From assembly GCA_005406025.1 (NCBI GenBank), contig BGZK01000869.1, positions 124,001 through 188,000 on the forward strand: 64,000 nucleotides of DNA. The letters are read 5' to 3'. Shown here one piece after another: positions 31,866 through 42,560 of the stretch. Numbering within the stretch: the stretch's first letter is position 1; every line of letters starts with the position of its first letter. The translations under genes and the position numbers were made by a program. Below the pieces are notes generated by a model. It worked only from the letters and a program-made list of their open reading frames with translations. It searched no databases and was not told the origin of the DNA. This DNA is from Eumeta japonica (taxonomy: Eukaryota > Arthropoda > Insecta > Lepidoptera > Psychidae).

Positions 31866-33616
31866 TACGAGTTGTGTTTCTGCTTTTGTCCTTGAGCTAT
31901 TCTTCTCTTTACTACGTTTTTTATATTTTTTCAACGCTACAGATAAGCTTTACTACAGAGTGGTTTGACTAGATCGTTAAAGCGAGAAATTGATTGGCTG
32001 CATTCTGTACAAAGTTAGCTACTAGGTTAGCTCTTAATTGATACCGATCTTCTTTATTCCACTGATTATTTATTATTTTAAAATACTCTGAATTCCGCTC
32101 TCTACTATTGTCTATCCTTTTCTATGTAAAAATTCTCCGATAATTAAGCGTTTTTTATCTGTTTGCTTATTACTTAAATTTTACGTAAGTCCCAGTGTTG
32201 TTAAACTTCAATCTATGTGTATCTTTTTTATTGCCAATACATAGTGTCTGTTATTAAATAGTTATGAGGTTTATAAAATAAAATATAACGGTGAAAACTG
32301 TCATAAAATAATTAATTAAATAAGTACAGGCTTATCGGCGGTATACACATATTTAACATTTAACATTCTGGACCTAATCCAATCCTGTTGTAAATAAAAT
32401 CAACTATGGCTTAGTAATATTATATAACAGAACATTTGCCGTATTTTTACAAGTAACTTCTGGGAAATGGATTTCTGTCAAATCGTTCTAAAAAAAAAAC
32501 TAAGAACTAATTACGATTTTAATTTTTAGAGGTTTACAACTTCGCTGGCTTAAATATTGTTATATCGAAATAAAAAATAAAAAAAACGGTTTCCAGCTTT
32601 CTAATCCTAATTACAAGTAATAATGGTGCCCGAAAATTATATTTCATTTACCGGTAACCTTACATTAAAATGTATGTAAGTATCAGTATAATAATCGTAA
32701 AATGCTGCTTAACCAAACTCAGAAATAGAGCGAAACTAACATGTATAGAAAAGAGAATACCCACGGAACTTTGAACTCCCGTACCATATTGCGTCAAAAG
32801 CATTCTTGATTTTTATGGACTATCCGTTGCCTTTTATCATTTACAGTAGCCATTTGAAAATCCATACCCGGGTAAGAGCGGGATTACTTTTACTCGATTA
32901 TAACTTTTAAATGTATGTAATGTATTTCGCAAAATGTTTTTAGGAACATTTTAGATTTCTGTAGATATTGGACGCAGCAGCCAACATCCAGATGTAGGTA
33001 CTGCTATGGCATATTTCGGTCCAGTTCTGCAGACGTTTAAAGTATCTACTTAGGTGTACCTAGGTATTTAGTGTCGATTGCTACTTTATGTATTTACTGC
33101 AAATTGCAATTACAAATATTCTTGACCAGCACAGTTACTCTCTCTAGTCAGTAAGTTAGTAATTGGTACTGATTGTAGTTTACTTAACTTATGATATGAA
33201 CTGTGACGCGGCGCAACTTTGACGATAGGGCAATTGAATTACATGTTTCATCATAACTATAAACATTTCGGCAGCCTCTACTTAGTTGATGGTAGTACCG
33301 TAGAAGGTGGATGGATGATCTTCAACTGTTGAAATGTTACATTGGTGCACTTGCCCGTAAGGCAGTTACAGCAATACTTAACAATGACATCCACTGTATT
33401 GGCTACTATTAGTATGTGTGTGTAGTAGGTGCCACTTCCAATATATCTCAATCTAATCCTATATTTTAATAAGTAATTAAACCCTGAAAGCAGAGTAAAA
33501 TCTTCTTTAATTTCATTATTAATCTCAACAATATAGATACCTGTTTAACGAATATGTTCTGTACGATAAGACCTTACCTGTTTAAATTGGTAGGATTCAA
33601 GAGCAATTATTCACTT
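31866..33616. other. Noncoding AT-rich stretch
   Basis: 1.75 kb; nothing recognised. Confidence 0.45.
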
Positions 33617-33925
33617 ATTCGATTTGTAATAAAAGTAATACAGAAATATGAAAGGAAATGTATACGTTCTATAAATGAACTATATAGGTTGACAAAAGTA
33701 CATTTACCATTGTTTGTGCATTCGATTTGTAATTAATACATTATAATATAGAAGTTTGAAGGAAATGTATACTTTTTATGAATCAACTATAAAGAATGAC
33801 AAATAATCTACAATTTTTCGTTTACTGAATTTATAATGAAAATAATACACAATTGAAAAATAATTGAGCACTTTCTACGAATCAACTACATAATGAAAAA
33901 TAATACTTCTTCCAATTCTTTAGTT
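33617..33925 (+). repeat. Three-copy degenerate tandem repeat (~104 bp)
   Basis: Copies start at about 33,617, 33,720 and 33,825. The first two open with ATTCGATTTGTAAT. Shared inner blocks are GAAGGAAATGTATAC and GAATCAACTAxATAA. Divergence rises towards the third copy. Not coding. Confidence 0.65.
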
Positions 33926-34451
33926 AATGGATTAATTCATTTTCTGAACATGTAGTAGGGGGAAGGGGCTCAGGAATATTTGAATCGTCATTTAATACAA
34001 CGTGGTGCAGAGCAGAGTTAGTTGTCATGCTTCTGTTGGCTTTCTCTTGTCGTTGAACTCCAACATGCAATACTAAGAACTAGTACATCTAATAAAAACC
34101 CAGACATAGCTAGACGTGGGAGTTACGGAAAACTCTTCTGCGAGCTTCGTGTAGTAAGTAACAAGAAAATTGTTTTTAGATTTTCAACTCTTCTATTAAC
34201 CTTTATAGACTTTCTAATGAAATAATGAAATACTTACTTATAATACAGGTTTAATAACTTCATCATTATGTCTACACACACTCATACTGAAACGGAGACT
34301 TTTTATTATAAACTACCCACATTTCCTAAAGCTTTGATAAGCTAACAAGCTGAATAAAATCTAGACTACACTGAGAGAAATAAATAGTGAAAAACATTAA
34401 TAATTACTATGAGTAATTTTCACAACAAAAGTTTTGTAAATACTATAAGGA
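33926..34451. other. Noncoding stretch
   Basis: A 67-codon frame (34,022-34,225) without known motif. Nothing else. Confidence 0.4.
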
Positions 34452-34638
34452 CCTGTCCTACCATCTCCTTTTAAATTGACATTTAACAAAAAGTCACTTT
34501 AAAATTTATTTTGCCTTCCATGTCTTTGTTTTAACGGGTTTAAGCCCCGACAACCATTATAAGGAGGACGTGGAACGCAAATTTTATTTTAAAAGTGACT
34601 TTGTTTAATTTCAGATTAAACGAAGATGGTGGGAGAGG
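34452..34638. mobile_element. Foldback MITE (187 bp)
   Basis: Left arm starts CCTGTCCTACCATCTCC; the right arm on the minus strand starts CCTCTCCCACCATCTTCG. Both continue with a TTTAACAAA/TTAAACAAA and AGTCACTTT block and on to a GTTCC or CTTCC block, so the arms are about 75 bp. GGGTTTAAGCCCCGACAACC lies at the centre. No transposase; target duplication not clear. Confidence 0.7.
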
Positions 34639-34889
34639 CGCTAATTCTGTTTTAATAATTCCGTTCCATTCTTTTAGTACAGAGTTCTGTAATCACCAAA
34701 ACAATAGCATTATGAGTTTTAGTTTTTATTGTTGAACCTTTTGTAATTCCAAGTATATACTAAGTAACATTGAGTACTACATTTTGTAAATTCTGTCATG
34801 CAGACAATTCTATAAGTTTATATATATACACAAGTATTTTATAAATATTATATTATAAAATACTTAAGATGATGTTTTGTGTTTCTGTT
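34639..34889. other. Noncoding AT-rich stretch
   Basis: Holds a small inverted repeat AAGTATTTTATAA...TTATAAAATACTT at about 34,832-34,864. Confidence 0.5.
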
Positions 34890-34959
34890 TGTAAGATTAT
34901 TATATTAAATGTTACATTGTACCTGTAAGATTACTAATATTAAATGTTACATTTGTAAT
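34890..34959 (+). repeat. 34-bp tandem duplication
   Basis: TGTAAGATTATTATATTAAA and TGTAAGATTACTAATATTAA start two adjacent copies, both continuing with TGTTACATT. Confidence 0.8.
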
Positions 34960-35754
34960 GCCTAATGTGTAATTACTACAGGTGCCAAGTTTATATTTCC
35001 TGTCAAGTAATCATTAGTATTAAAAGCTAGGTCATTTTTTTATTACCTGATTGATTCATACATTGATTGTTACGACACTACTGCAGTGAGATTATCGTCC
35101 GCCACTTGAGGAAGCGTGAATCGAGCAACTTTTAAGAGTATTACGTTGATTCCCCGGTTCTAAATTTCTATTCCTTTGGTGGGACGTGGTATAATTGAAG
35201 AGAATTATTTTAGTAATTCGATGCTGACGCATAACTCTTTTTGGTACCGCGCGTGAACACACTCCTTTGCAGCAGTCTCCGCTACGGTCCATCTCTGCTG
35301 TAAACTTCAAATCTCTCCGCTCGGACTCCGAGAGTAAACAAGAGTGTTGCTGTTCTTGGATGTATTCACGAATTCAATGTCGAAGTAACGAAATGTCCAT
35401 TGAGTTATATCACACCTCGTATACTTCTGTGTGCGATTCGGTATACACCAGCTTTGCTGACTGATTCGAACATAATAATAATCTTTTGTACACTATTTCA
35501 CCGCTCAGCGTTAATACTTTAAATTATTTCCTATTATATATCAAATTTTCAAACAAACTTAACAGAGATCTTTAAACTAAAAATTATGAATTATGCTTAT
35601 AATATCTAAATATATATATGTATATGTAAATACAAATTATACCGTAACGAGATAAAAATAAAATAAGTAATGTGTCATGACGCTCCGGAGAATTACCTAG
35701 ATTCAAGTTTTGAACTCAAGTCTAATTAAATAGCACTCGCTGTGTACTTCTGAC
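34960..35754. other. Noncoding stretch
   Basis: Short open frames on both strands (35,092-35,464) without recognised motif. Confidence 0.4.
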
Positions 35755-35910
35755 AGCACTTAAAGCTGCTGGTCCCCGACGTCATCGCCTCGGTGGCGGC
35801 GGTCGAGACTGCCCGCCTCCCCCTCACGCACGGGCGCGGGGAGGCCTAGGCCCAAACTCCTCAATCCGAAATGACGAGATTGTGGCAGGGGATGCCCCCA
35901 GCGGTGATGT
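35755..35910. other. GC-rich block, possible transposon fragment
   Basis: GGTCCCCGACGTCATCGCC, GGTGGCGGCGGTCGAGACTG, CACGGGCGCGGGGAGGCC. It has the look of a GC-rich non-LTR element end rather than of the other islands, because it is one block without AT inserts and abuts the inverted-repeat structure at 35,929. This is a guess. Confidence 0.25.
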
Positions 35911-35928
35911 CATAAATAAATAGCCTAA

Positions 35929-36987
35929 GATCCGAATTAGAAGCGACCCTCACCCATCTGTTTAATGGATGAAAAGTATTTTATAGCAAATTCATTATGT
36001 TAATAAATATATCGCGAGTAGGTTGGCTAAAACATTCATGGCCGGACTACGATAAATTATAAATTGTAAAATGCCTTTTTTAATACATTGCACTGTTAGT
36101 TTAAAAAACAAATTTATGTCATACAACCACAAAGCAGTGTTTTTTGCTAGTTTATTAAATAGATGTGTGTAAATTACTAGTATAGACTTATCTGCAGATA
36201 AGTCGATACTAGTAATACTATACCATAGTTCACTGTAGTTGATTACTATATTTCAGTAATACATATTCTATAATATAGTATTAGTCACACAATACGATAG
36301 TAATCATCACACCCCACTTTTATAGTGCTAACATTAAAGAAGGTAACTGTTGACATTTAATATTGTAATTACTACAGAAAATGTAATAGTTACTAGTAAT
36401 ATTTAAGGTAATAAATACATTCTAACATAATAGTACTTACCCTAATAGGGTGTGCAGAACACGTTTGAGACGTTAATGGTGACAAACAAATTGTAATCAT
36501 TACATACTAAAAAGATGAAAGTTATGATGTCATAATATTAGTGACGTCATTACACGGACCATCCGTTTAGTAAGTGATTAACAATCTACAGAGGATAATC
36601 TTTACTATCCAGACTGCTGTCCCATATGTGACCCTCTGCATGGGTACTCGCAACAGAAATTCTGTACCTACAACTATTTTTTTTTCAGTGTATTTATATA
36701 CTCGTATTTACGCCGACCCAATAGTTACATCAAGAAAAAAAGATTACCCAATGTTTACACATTCTACAGGCATTATACTTTCGATCGTCATAAAATTTCT
36801 TTGTTGAATTATATAATAAATGCAATGCTTAAACAAAAAAAAGTCATTTTTGAATTTTGATTAATCGTAGTCTGGCTAGGAATTTTTAACCAACCCACGC
36901 GCTTTATATTTTTCAACATTCGAAAATTTATATAAATCGCATTTCATCCATTAAACAGACGGGTGAAGGTCCTTTTTAATTCGGGTC
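35929..36987. mobile_element. 1.06-kb structure with ~165-bp inverted repeats
   Basis: The left arm (35,929-36,092) and the minus-strand right arm (36,987-36,820) share GAyCCGAATTA, CACCCrTCTGTTTAATGGAT, GGTTGGyTAAAA and GACTACGAT in order. A DNA transposon with long terminal repeats, or two opposite copies of one repeat. The interior has no transposase; it is rich in TACTAGTAA/TTACTA motifs and carries a 42-bp palindrome. Confidence 0.6.
36174..36215. repeat. 42-bp palindrome
   Basis: TTACTAGTAT, one mismatched base, then GACTTATCTGCAGATAAGTC, the partner base, and ATACTAGTAA. Perfect except one base pair, centred on CTGCAG. Confidence 0.95.
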
Positions 36988-37079
36988 CTCTACTAAAACA
37001 AAACCTAACACAAAACGACGCTTACCCATAGACGATGTTGAACAAATGCATACATATTCATACGCATACAATTTAATCT

Positions 37080-37330
37080 GCACGCGCACGCGCCGAGCGG
37101 ACAAAAGAGAACTCGCCGTACTCCGAAGGGCCCGTCAGTCTCGAAAATAATATTTGTTCGTGAAGATCTTCATAACCCCAGGATCGGGACGGAGTGCGGC
37201 GTGAATTAGGCGCGGAGTACAGACATCAGCACTGAATTAATTATGAAAACGCACGCGAGCGCGAGACGCGGTGGGCGGGCGGGGGGGCGAAGGCGCTACG
37301 GCTACATATGTGTTTGCGAACGTACCGACA
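37080..37330. promoter_or_regulatory. GC-rich block
   Basis: CACGCGCACGCGCCGAGCGG at the left, CTGAATTAATTATGAAAACG in the middle and GTGGGCGGGCGGGGGGGCG at the right. GC cores with a TTAATTA homeodomain-type site between them. Confidence 0.3.
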
Positions 37331-37764
37331 CGGAGATGTAACGCCGCCTAGTTACTCTTAAAGACTTGTGATTGTTCTGTAGAATGTAAATTATTAGATA
37401 AATATTCTCTGTCTAATCTAAAAATAAAAGAGAATGAGAAGATGAAATACTACAGTATTGACGACCGACCAAAACCGCTTTCAAGTGTAGAGAAGAATCA
37501 CATCAGTCGATTAAAGAAGAGAAAAGAGCAGAAAAATAACACGAGTTCGAAACAGATCTATCAAAGTGGTGAAGGTCGACGACGAGAATTGGCATTTTCA
37601 ACTTCGGAACCCTCTAGATCCGTCCGATAGCTTCAAATGGCTTTCCTGACTTAAAATAATTTCACGAAGATTCATCCAATCAACGGAACAATAACGCCTG
37701 CCCAGCAGCCCCGACTCGCACCCATCTCCGATTTGCTTTTCGGTGGGATTTCATATTTGAATGT
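37331..37764. other. Noncoding stretch
   Basis: A 62-codon frame (37,442-37,630) rich in Lys, Arg and Ser; no known motif or splice context. Confidence 0.35.
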
Positions 37765-37925
37765 TTTCCCTCGGCGGCGCCGCAATGACGTAGGCGCGCC
37801 GCTGGCGCCGCGCCAGCGCCGGCGGATCGATAGGCCGCCTGCAGCCGCCCGCGGGCCGCGTGACGTCAGCGCGGACCCCGAGCCCAGGAGGCGGCGCCCG
37901 TCACGATTCGCCCGTAAACAGAGAT
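37765..37925. promoter_or_regulatory. GC-rich island with CRE site
   Basis: CpG-dense with TGACGTCA at 37,861-37,868 (perfect CREB/ATF site) and TGACGTAG at about 37,786. Both strands are open through the island (37,672-38,077) but show no domain. Confidence 0.35.
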
Positions 37926-38318
37926 CGGAACTGGTCAAAGACTGGCACTGCGTTGCGTCTCGTTTGCATCGACTACAAATGGTTACATCATTTTTTGTCA
38001 TATTTTATATAATAGCTATTAGTTGCAAGCTTAAAGATGACTACATGTTTTTTTTATTTTATATTTTTCATGTTTAAGGTACATTGTAAAAAGACGTAAG
38101 TCCACAATTTCCAATATTTTCGATCTATTAATCGCACGCTAAATATTTTCTGCTCTATCAACATCCTGAAAACAAGATATTTTACCAAGTTTACGATTTC
38201 GTTATAACTGTAAATACCACATAAATAATATTGTACGCAAGTATATGTAGGTCTGTATTTTTTTTTAATACGTTCATTTGAAATATTATTTAGAATATTT
38301 AATTGTTTATATTATATA

Positions 38319-38350
38319 ACTTACCTGAAGAAGTTGAAAACACCTTGTAA
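38319..38350 (-). other. Candidate recursive splice site (minus strand)
   Basis: On the minus strand a pyrimidine-rich TGTTTTCAACTTCTTCAG is followed at once by GTAAGTTA, junction between 38,325 and 38,324. CAG|GTAAGT is the exact ratchet consensus. Its strand is opposite to the site at 19,311, so at most one is likely to belong to a given host gene. Confidence 0.25.
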
Positions 38351-38377
38351 GAAGAAGAAGTTGAACACACCTTGTAC
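38327..38377 (+). repeat. 25-bp tandem duplication
   Basis: GAAGAAGTTGAAAACACCTT and GAAGAAGAAGTTGAACACAC begin two adjacent copies, both ending CACCTTGTA. The duplication doubles the minus-strand pyrimidine tract of the splice-like site. Confidence 0.8.
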
Positions 38378-39399
38378 GTTTCGAATATTTCACATCTTAC
38401 TTTTAATTATCCAAATATCCGATACTTAGTCTTATATTAAACATAAACTATATCAGAAATACTTTATCAGAATATATTAAGATGTTTGTTAAAAAAGTCC
38501 TCTCGATACTTGACGAAGGAAAGTACTATTTGTTATTTAGTAAATATTTGTATGTCCTATTAGGTATTTAAATTTATTTGCAACTTTCCTTTCTGGTTAA
38601 TGTTAATCCTTATAAATAATTAGGTAACCTTCTACTCGGATAAATAAATTTATTACCACGTCTATAGAAATAATTCCATCACGTAAACAAAGTCATATAA
38701 TATGTTGTCTCAAATATTTTGAAAGGATAAAGATTATTATTTCTCGTATTTTTTGAACATCGGCCTAAGTGTATAATATTTAAGCACGTAGACGCTTTCG
38801 TAGCGGTCTTGACGTTCACCTGACCTCTTCACTTTCCGCTTGCGTTTCAACATTCGATCTTTATTTGGGAGTAATTCTTAGGTGAACGAGGAATATATTT
38901 TTCTTACGTACGTGAATGTATTTTATTAAATCAGGATTTTCGTTGTGCAACGAAAACTTCACGAATAGCTTGTTCTTTTAGAATTATCTGAAAATATGAA
39001 GGATGCTAAAGAGGCTTTATTTCTGAGCCTTGTAACATTCGTGTGTCTATCGCGTTGCACAGATATAATTTAATTTTGTTACACTACATTTTAATACCTA
39101 TTCACGTGTTTCTAGAATTATTTTAAATTTTCCATAGTTTAGAAGTAGTACAGTAGTATCTATCGATCGGATAGTGAACTGTTTTAGGATTTAAATCTCG
39201 TACTTTTTAATGATATACAATAATTATCTTGAAAGTTCATAGTGCCTTCTGGTAAAACCATCGATGCACTAAGTAAATAAATATAATCTGTTTTCCCACG
39301 GTTTCTGCATAAATAAACGAAAACTCGTTAATACCTCACCTTACCCTCTTATTGTTGTCATAAAAGAGGTTCATCACAGGGATTCAGGTCAACGAATAG

Positions 39400-39680
39400 G
39401 GTGCAGTAGCGAGGGGGCGCTGGCGCGACCCCGCGGCCGCTCTTCGCGATGAAATCGTCCGGACGCACGTCGGCCGACAGATTGATTCGGTCCGGTCCTG
39501 CTGAAACAATCACCGCGGCCGGCGGGGTGGCGGGGTCGGGGGCTATTAATGTGCGCGCGGGCGCGTGCCGGCGACGGCGGCGCCCGCCCACGCCTACCAC
39601 CTTTGATAGATTGCAATACGTGGTACGTGCGCCGCGCGCGCCGCCCCCGGCCGCGAGCCGTGCGGACCCAGTGCTATTTC
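39400..39680. promoter_or_regulatory. Large GC-rich island
   Basis: About 280 bp, CpG-dense on both sides of GGGGGCTATTAATGTGCGCG. It includes CCCGCGGCCGCTCTTCGCG and GCGACGGCGGCGCCCGCCC. Open on three frames, as GC-rich DNA often is; no protein motif. Regulatory or promoter island. Confidence 0.35.
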
Positions 39681-40743
39681 TTTTGATTGGTATCAATTAA
39701 TATGAAACGAAATATTTTGTCCAATCGTTTGCTCGTGAAACGGAAATGAGGACTACCTTCGCGAGAGGCATGGCTAAACCAGTTTTAAATAAACGTAGAT
39801 TTACATGTCTCCGCCATAATAGTGTAAAAGCTGTAAAATTAATTTGAACATTCTCAACCAAATTTTTTTTATATATCTACCAGCTCTATAACTACAGAGA
39901 TTCAAATAAAATTATTTCAAAAGCAAAAAGCATGTATAAAAGCCTCAAGTCTAATCAAAGTAAATATATATGTAAACTTTATAAATTATATGCGCCACGG
40001 TGGGATTTTTCAAATCCCAAATGCAAAGAATATTTGGACCAAACCTGATAAGAAACGCCCCAAGAGCGCCCAACAGCAGGTAAATAGAGCGACCCAAACC
40101 GTCCACCCGTCAGATCTGAGGAAATCCGAACCGAATAGGCAAGCTATTTTCAGGAGACTAACGAAATACAGCTCTTCCACCAGAGAGTTCCAACTTAAAA
40201 ATCCAGATAAAGGTGTTCTATAAATTCATATACAGTTGTTAATTTCTGAGGTGCGTCAATCTCTTGACTTCTTGTGTATGCATTTGAAATGCACTAAATT
40301 TGTGTATTTAATTTTGATAGCCTATTCTAAACATCGTCATGACATGGCTGCTCCACTCAAGGTTGGTTGAACGGTACAAACACCAAGTTTTGTATATACA
40401 TTTAATATAATAGCTTTTTCTAGACACTATCATGGTACGGCTGGCGAGTCCAGGGTTGACTTCGACTAAACGGATTCAAGCAAATCCGCGGGCAAAAGTT
40501 TACTTTATAATTCTGAATTCATAGGTGGCTATAAGAATTTAGTAATAACTGTTGATAATAATTACTAAGCTAGTTATATTACTACCATACAATACTATAA
40601 AAAGTAAAACAATAGTAAAAATAACATAAAAACAAATTTTTACATTATTAAAAAAGAAGTGAATAGTTCAACATAAACTTAACTCGATTAGGAACAACCC
40701 ATTTTTTGCATTTTAACCGTTGATCGACATTAACGTTACTTCT
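39681..40743. other. Noncoding stretch
   Basis: A 77-codon frame (39,990-40,223) without known motif. Two loosely similar blocks near 40,300-40,375 and 40,385-40,460 share ATGrxAxGGCTG and CAGGGTTG/CAAGGTTG forms. Confidence 0.35.
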
Positions 40744-41217
40744 TTTTGACGTGACAACGTCTTAAATTAGGTTGCGGCTGGGAGTCACTTATGAAAAAGT
40801 GTAACGCTCGGTAACGTTACGATGAGTCACCGAACGAGAGAGAGGCCCGCCGAATGCCTTGCGTCTCTCTCCCACTCAACTATGATTGGTCTGCCGCGCG
40901 CGCAGCACTAGAGAATTAGTGCATAGCTTGCAAATGTATTGCAAGTTATTGTATGTATATTTGTATATAAATACGTATGTATGTGTAAAGGTAAAAATAA
41001 AATTTTGTTAATATGAAATTCAGTGCGAGATTCTTTGTATAAATTAATGTTTTAAATATAATTCTTTGTATAAATAAATGTTTTAAATTGTTACTATTAT
41101 TTCATCCTTCTTCCTACTATACGAATGAATATTCACATTAAAATGATTTTACCATTCAAAGTCGTTGTCACGTAAACTTTCGCCCGTATACCGACTTTAC
41201 AGGCAACCAATTTTTTT
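40744..41217 (+). mobile_element. 474-bp element, copy 1 (unclassified)
   Basis: Almost identical to 48,557-49,030. I see only two differences: AAAAATAAAA versus AAAATAAAA, and GTAAACTTT versus GTAAAACTTT. It begins TTTTGACGTGACAACGTC and ends CAGGCAACCAATTTTTTT. GACGTGACAACG near the left has an imperfect inverted partner, CGTTGTCACGT, near the right. Inside: the 10-bp palindrome GTAACGTTAC; an AP-1-like TGAGTCAC; GAGAGAGAGGC with GTCTCTCTC as a stem; TATATAAATA; and a duplicated ATTCTTTGTATAAATxAATG unit. No protein. A MITE-like DNA element or a solo LTR are the two main options. Confidence 0.85.
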
Positions 41218-42000
41218 ATCAAACCACTTGATTGCCAGAATAAAAGCGTGATAGGTTCGGCCGCAGGACAGGAAAAGAGAATGCAGCCTAAAATACGTTA
41301 CCGGTTCAAACATAGTTTGCCCCCGAAAAATATTAACGTATAAAAGAAGCATTCCGCTAAATATAAATGCATTTGAGAAAGTTTTAAAGTAATAATCATA
41401 AATTACCTAATAATTTATACTTAATATATATGACAATGTCAAAATGAAATGTTGGCCGACGTGGATGGTATTGTTTCTTTTATGTCGACATCAAACTATA
41501 GGTCCATCTGATTACAATTAAATCCTTAGACAGAACAGCGGTAGTCTAAAATTAATCTTGGCTCCAAAATCACCATAATCTACAAGAAAGGAAAACATCG
41601 TGCTGATACCACAAAAGCCTTATTAGAATCTTCAAGGCCATGCCCTTATATATATACGAAATGGCCAGTACACTATGCTGAACAGCGAGGCACCAAATAG
41701 GCCAACCGATGTATTCCATAGCAGTGAATACATGTAATCTATGTATATTCGTCACGTTATGTCCCTGACAAAGTATTGTCACAATTCTTTTTGCGCAAAG
41801 GCACTAGTACTCTCCACTTTGTGTATTTCGGTCGTCGTCGCTTTAATCTAGTACAAATACGATTGACTTTAAATAACTAATGATAATGAAAAATTTTAGT
41901 TTTTTAAAATGCCATATGGTGGCATTTTCATTATTATAGCGTTCACCGTGAACGGAACACATCGTTCGTAGGATAGATATCCCTCGAGGAAAAAAGATTC
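41218..42000. other. Noncoding stretch
   Basis: A 70-codon minus frame (41,570-41,782), unrecognised. Nothing else. Confidence 0.4.
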
Positions 42001-42090
42001 CCGAGCGGCAATCACACACCGGACGTCGTCGAGCTGAAGGGGCGGCGCTCGCCTCGGGCTACAGGTGGCGCGGGGCTGTTCCTCGTGGCA
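42001..42090. promoter_or_regulatory. Small GC-rich patch
   Basis: GGACGTCGTCGAGCTG, GGGGCGGCGCTCGCC, GGTGGCGCGGGGC. Function unknown. Confidence 0.2.
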
Positions 42091-42333
42091 ATCAAATAAT
42101 GGAGACATATCCGGTGTAGAGCAGCGGTTTAAGGCGATACCTCGAAAATTTATAACTACTTAAAGGGTGTGGTTTTACGGCAGATGAGAGAGAAAAAAGG
42201 GTCATGCCGCACATTTACATGACCGGCGACGGGCACCTCACCGGTAACTAAATGCGTAACACTACATTAACACTAACCTATTCAAAAAAATAATAAATAC
42301 TGCCTTCAAAACCTATTCAAACGTTCTTTAAAC
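42091..42333. other. Noncoding stretch
   Basis: Nothing recognised. Confidence 0.4.
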
Positions 42334-42560
42334 GACTTCAAAAACAACTAATTAGTTGTTTTTGGAGTCGGTTCCAGCTCCAAAATTAGGCAAAGTTATA
42401 TCTCCTTAGAATAAGATGTCCTTTTTCATTCAATATTTAACGTTTTATATTCTTATTTATGGATTATGTGTTCTTTTGTTCTGCTTTAGCTGCAAATTAC
42501 TAAAAACAACTAATTATTTGTTTTTGAAGACTATTTAAAAAATATTTAAATATGTTTTCT
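42334..42560 (+). repeat. Dispersed repeat with TTTTTGGAGTCGGT, copy 2
   Basis: Starts with a 36-bp palindrome, GACTTCAAAAACAACTAA against TTAGTTGTTTTTGGAGTC (one mismatch), then shows weak similarity to 27,800-27,960, and has a second worn palindrome AACAACTAATTATTTGTTTT near 42,505. The palindromic head suggests a foldback origin. Confidence 0.55.

Larger units (their letters stand above)
37926..39399. other. Noncoding AT-rich stretch
   Basis: Apart from the splice-like site and small tandem repeat near 38,325, nothing recognised. Confidence 0.4.

Noticed and set aside
37672..38077. Overlapping frames of 109 and 114 codons on both strands
   Set aside because: Complementary open frames in CpG-rich DNA, Arg/Pro/Ala-rich and without recognisable domains.
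39358..39700. Three overlapping frames of 75-112 codons
   Set aside because: Same reason: CpG-rich composition removes stop codons.
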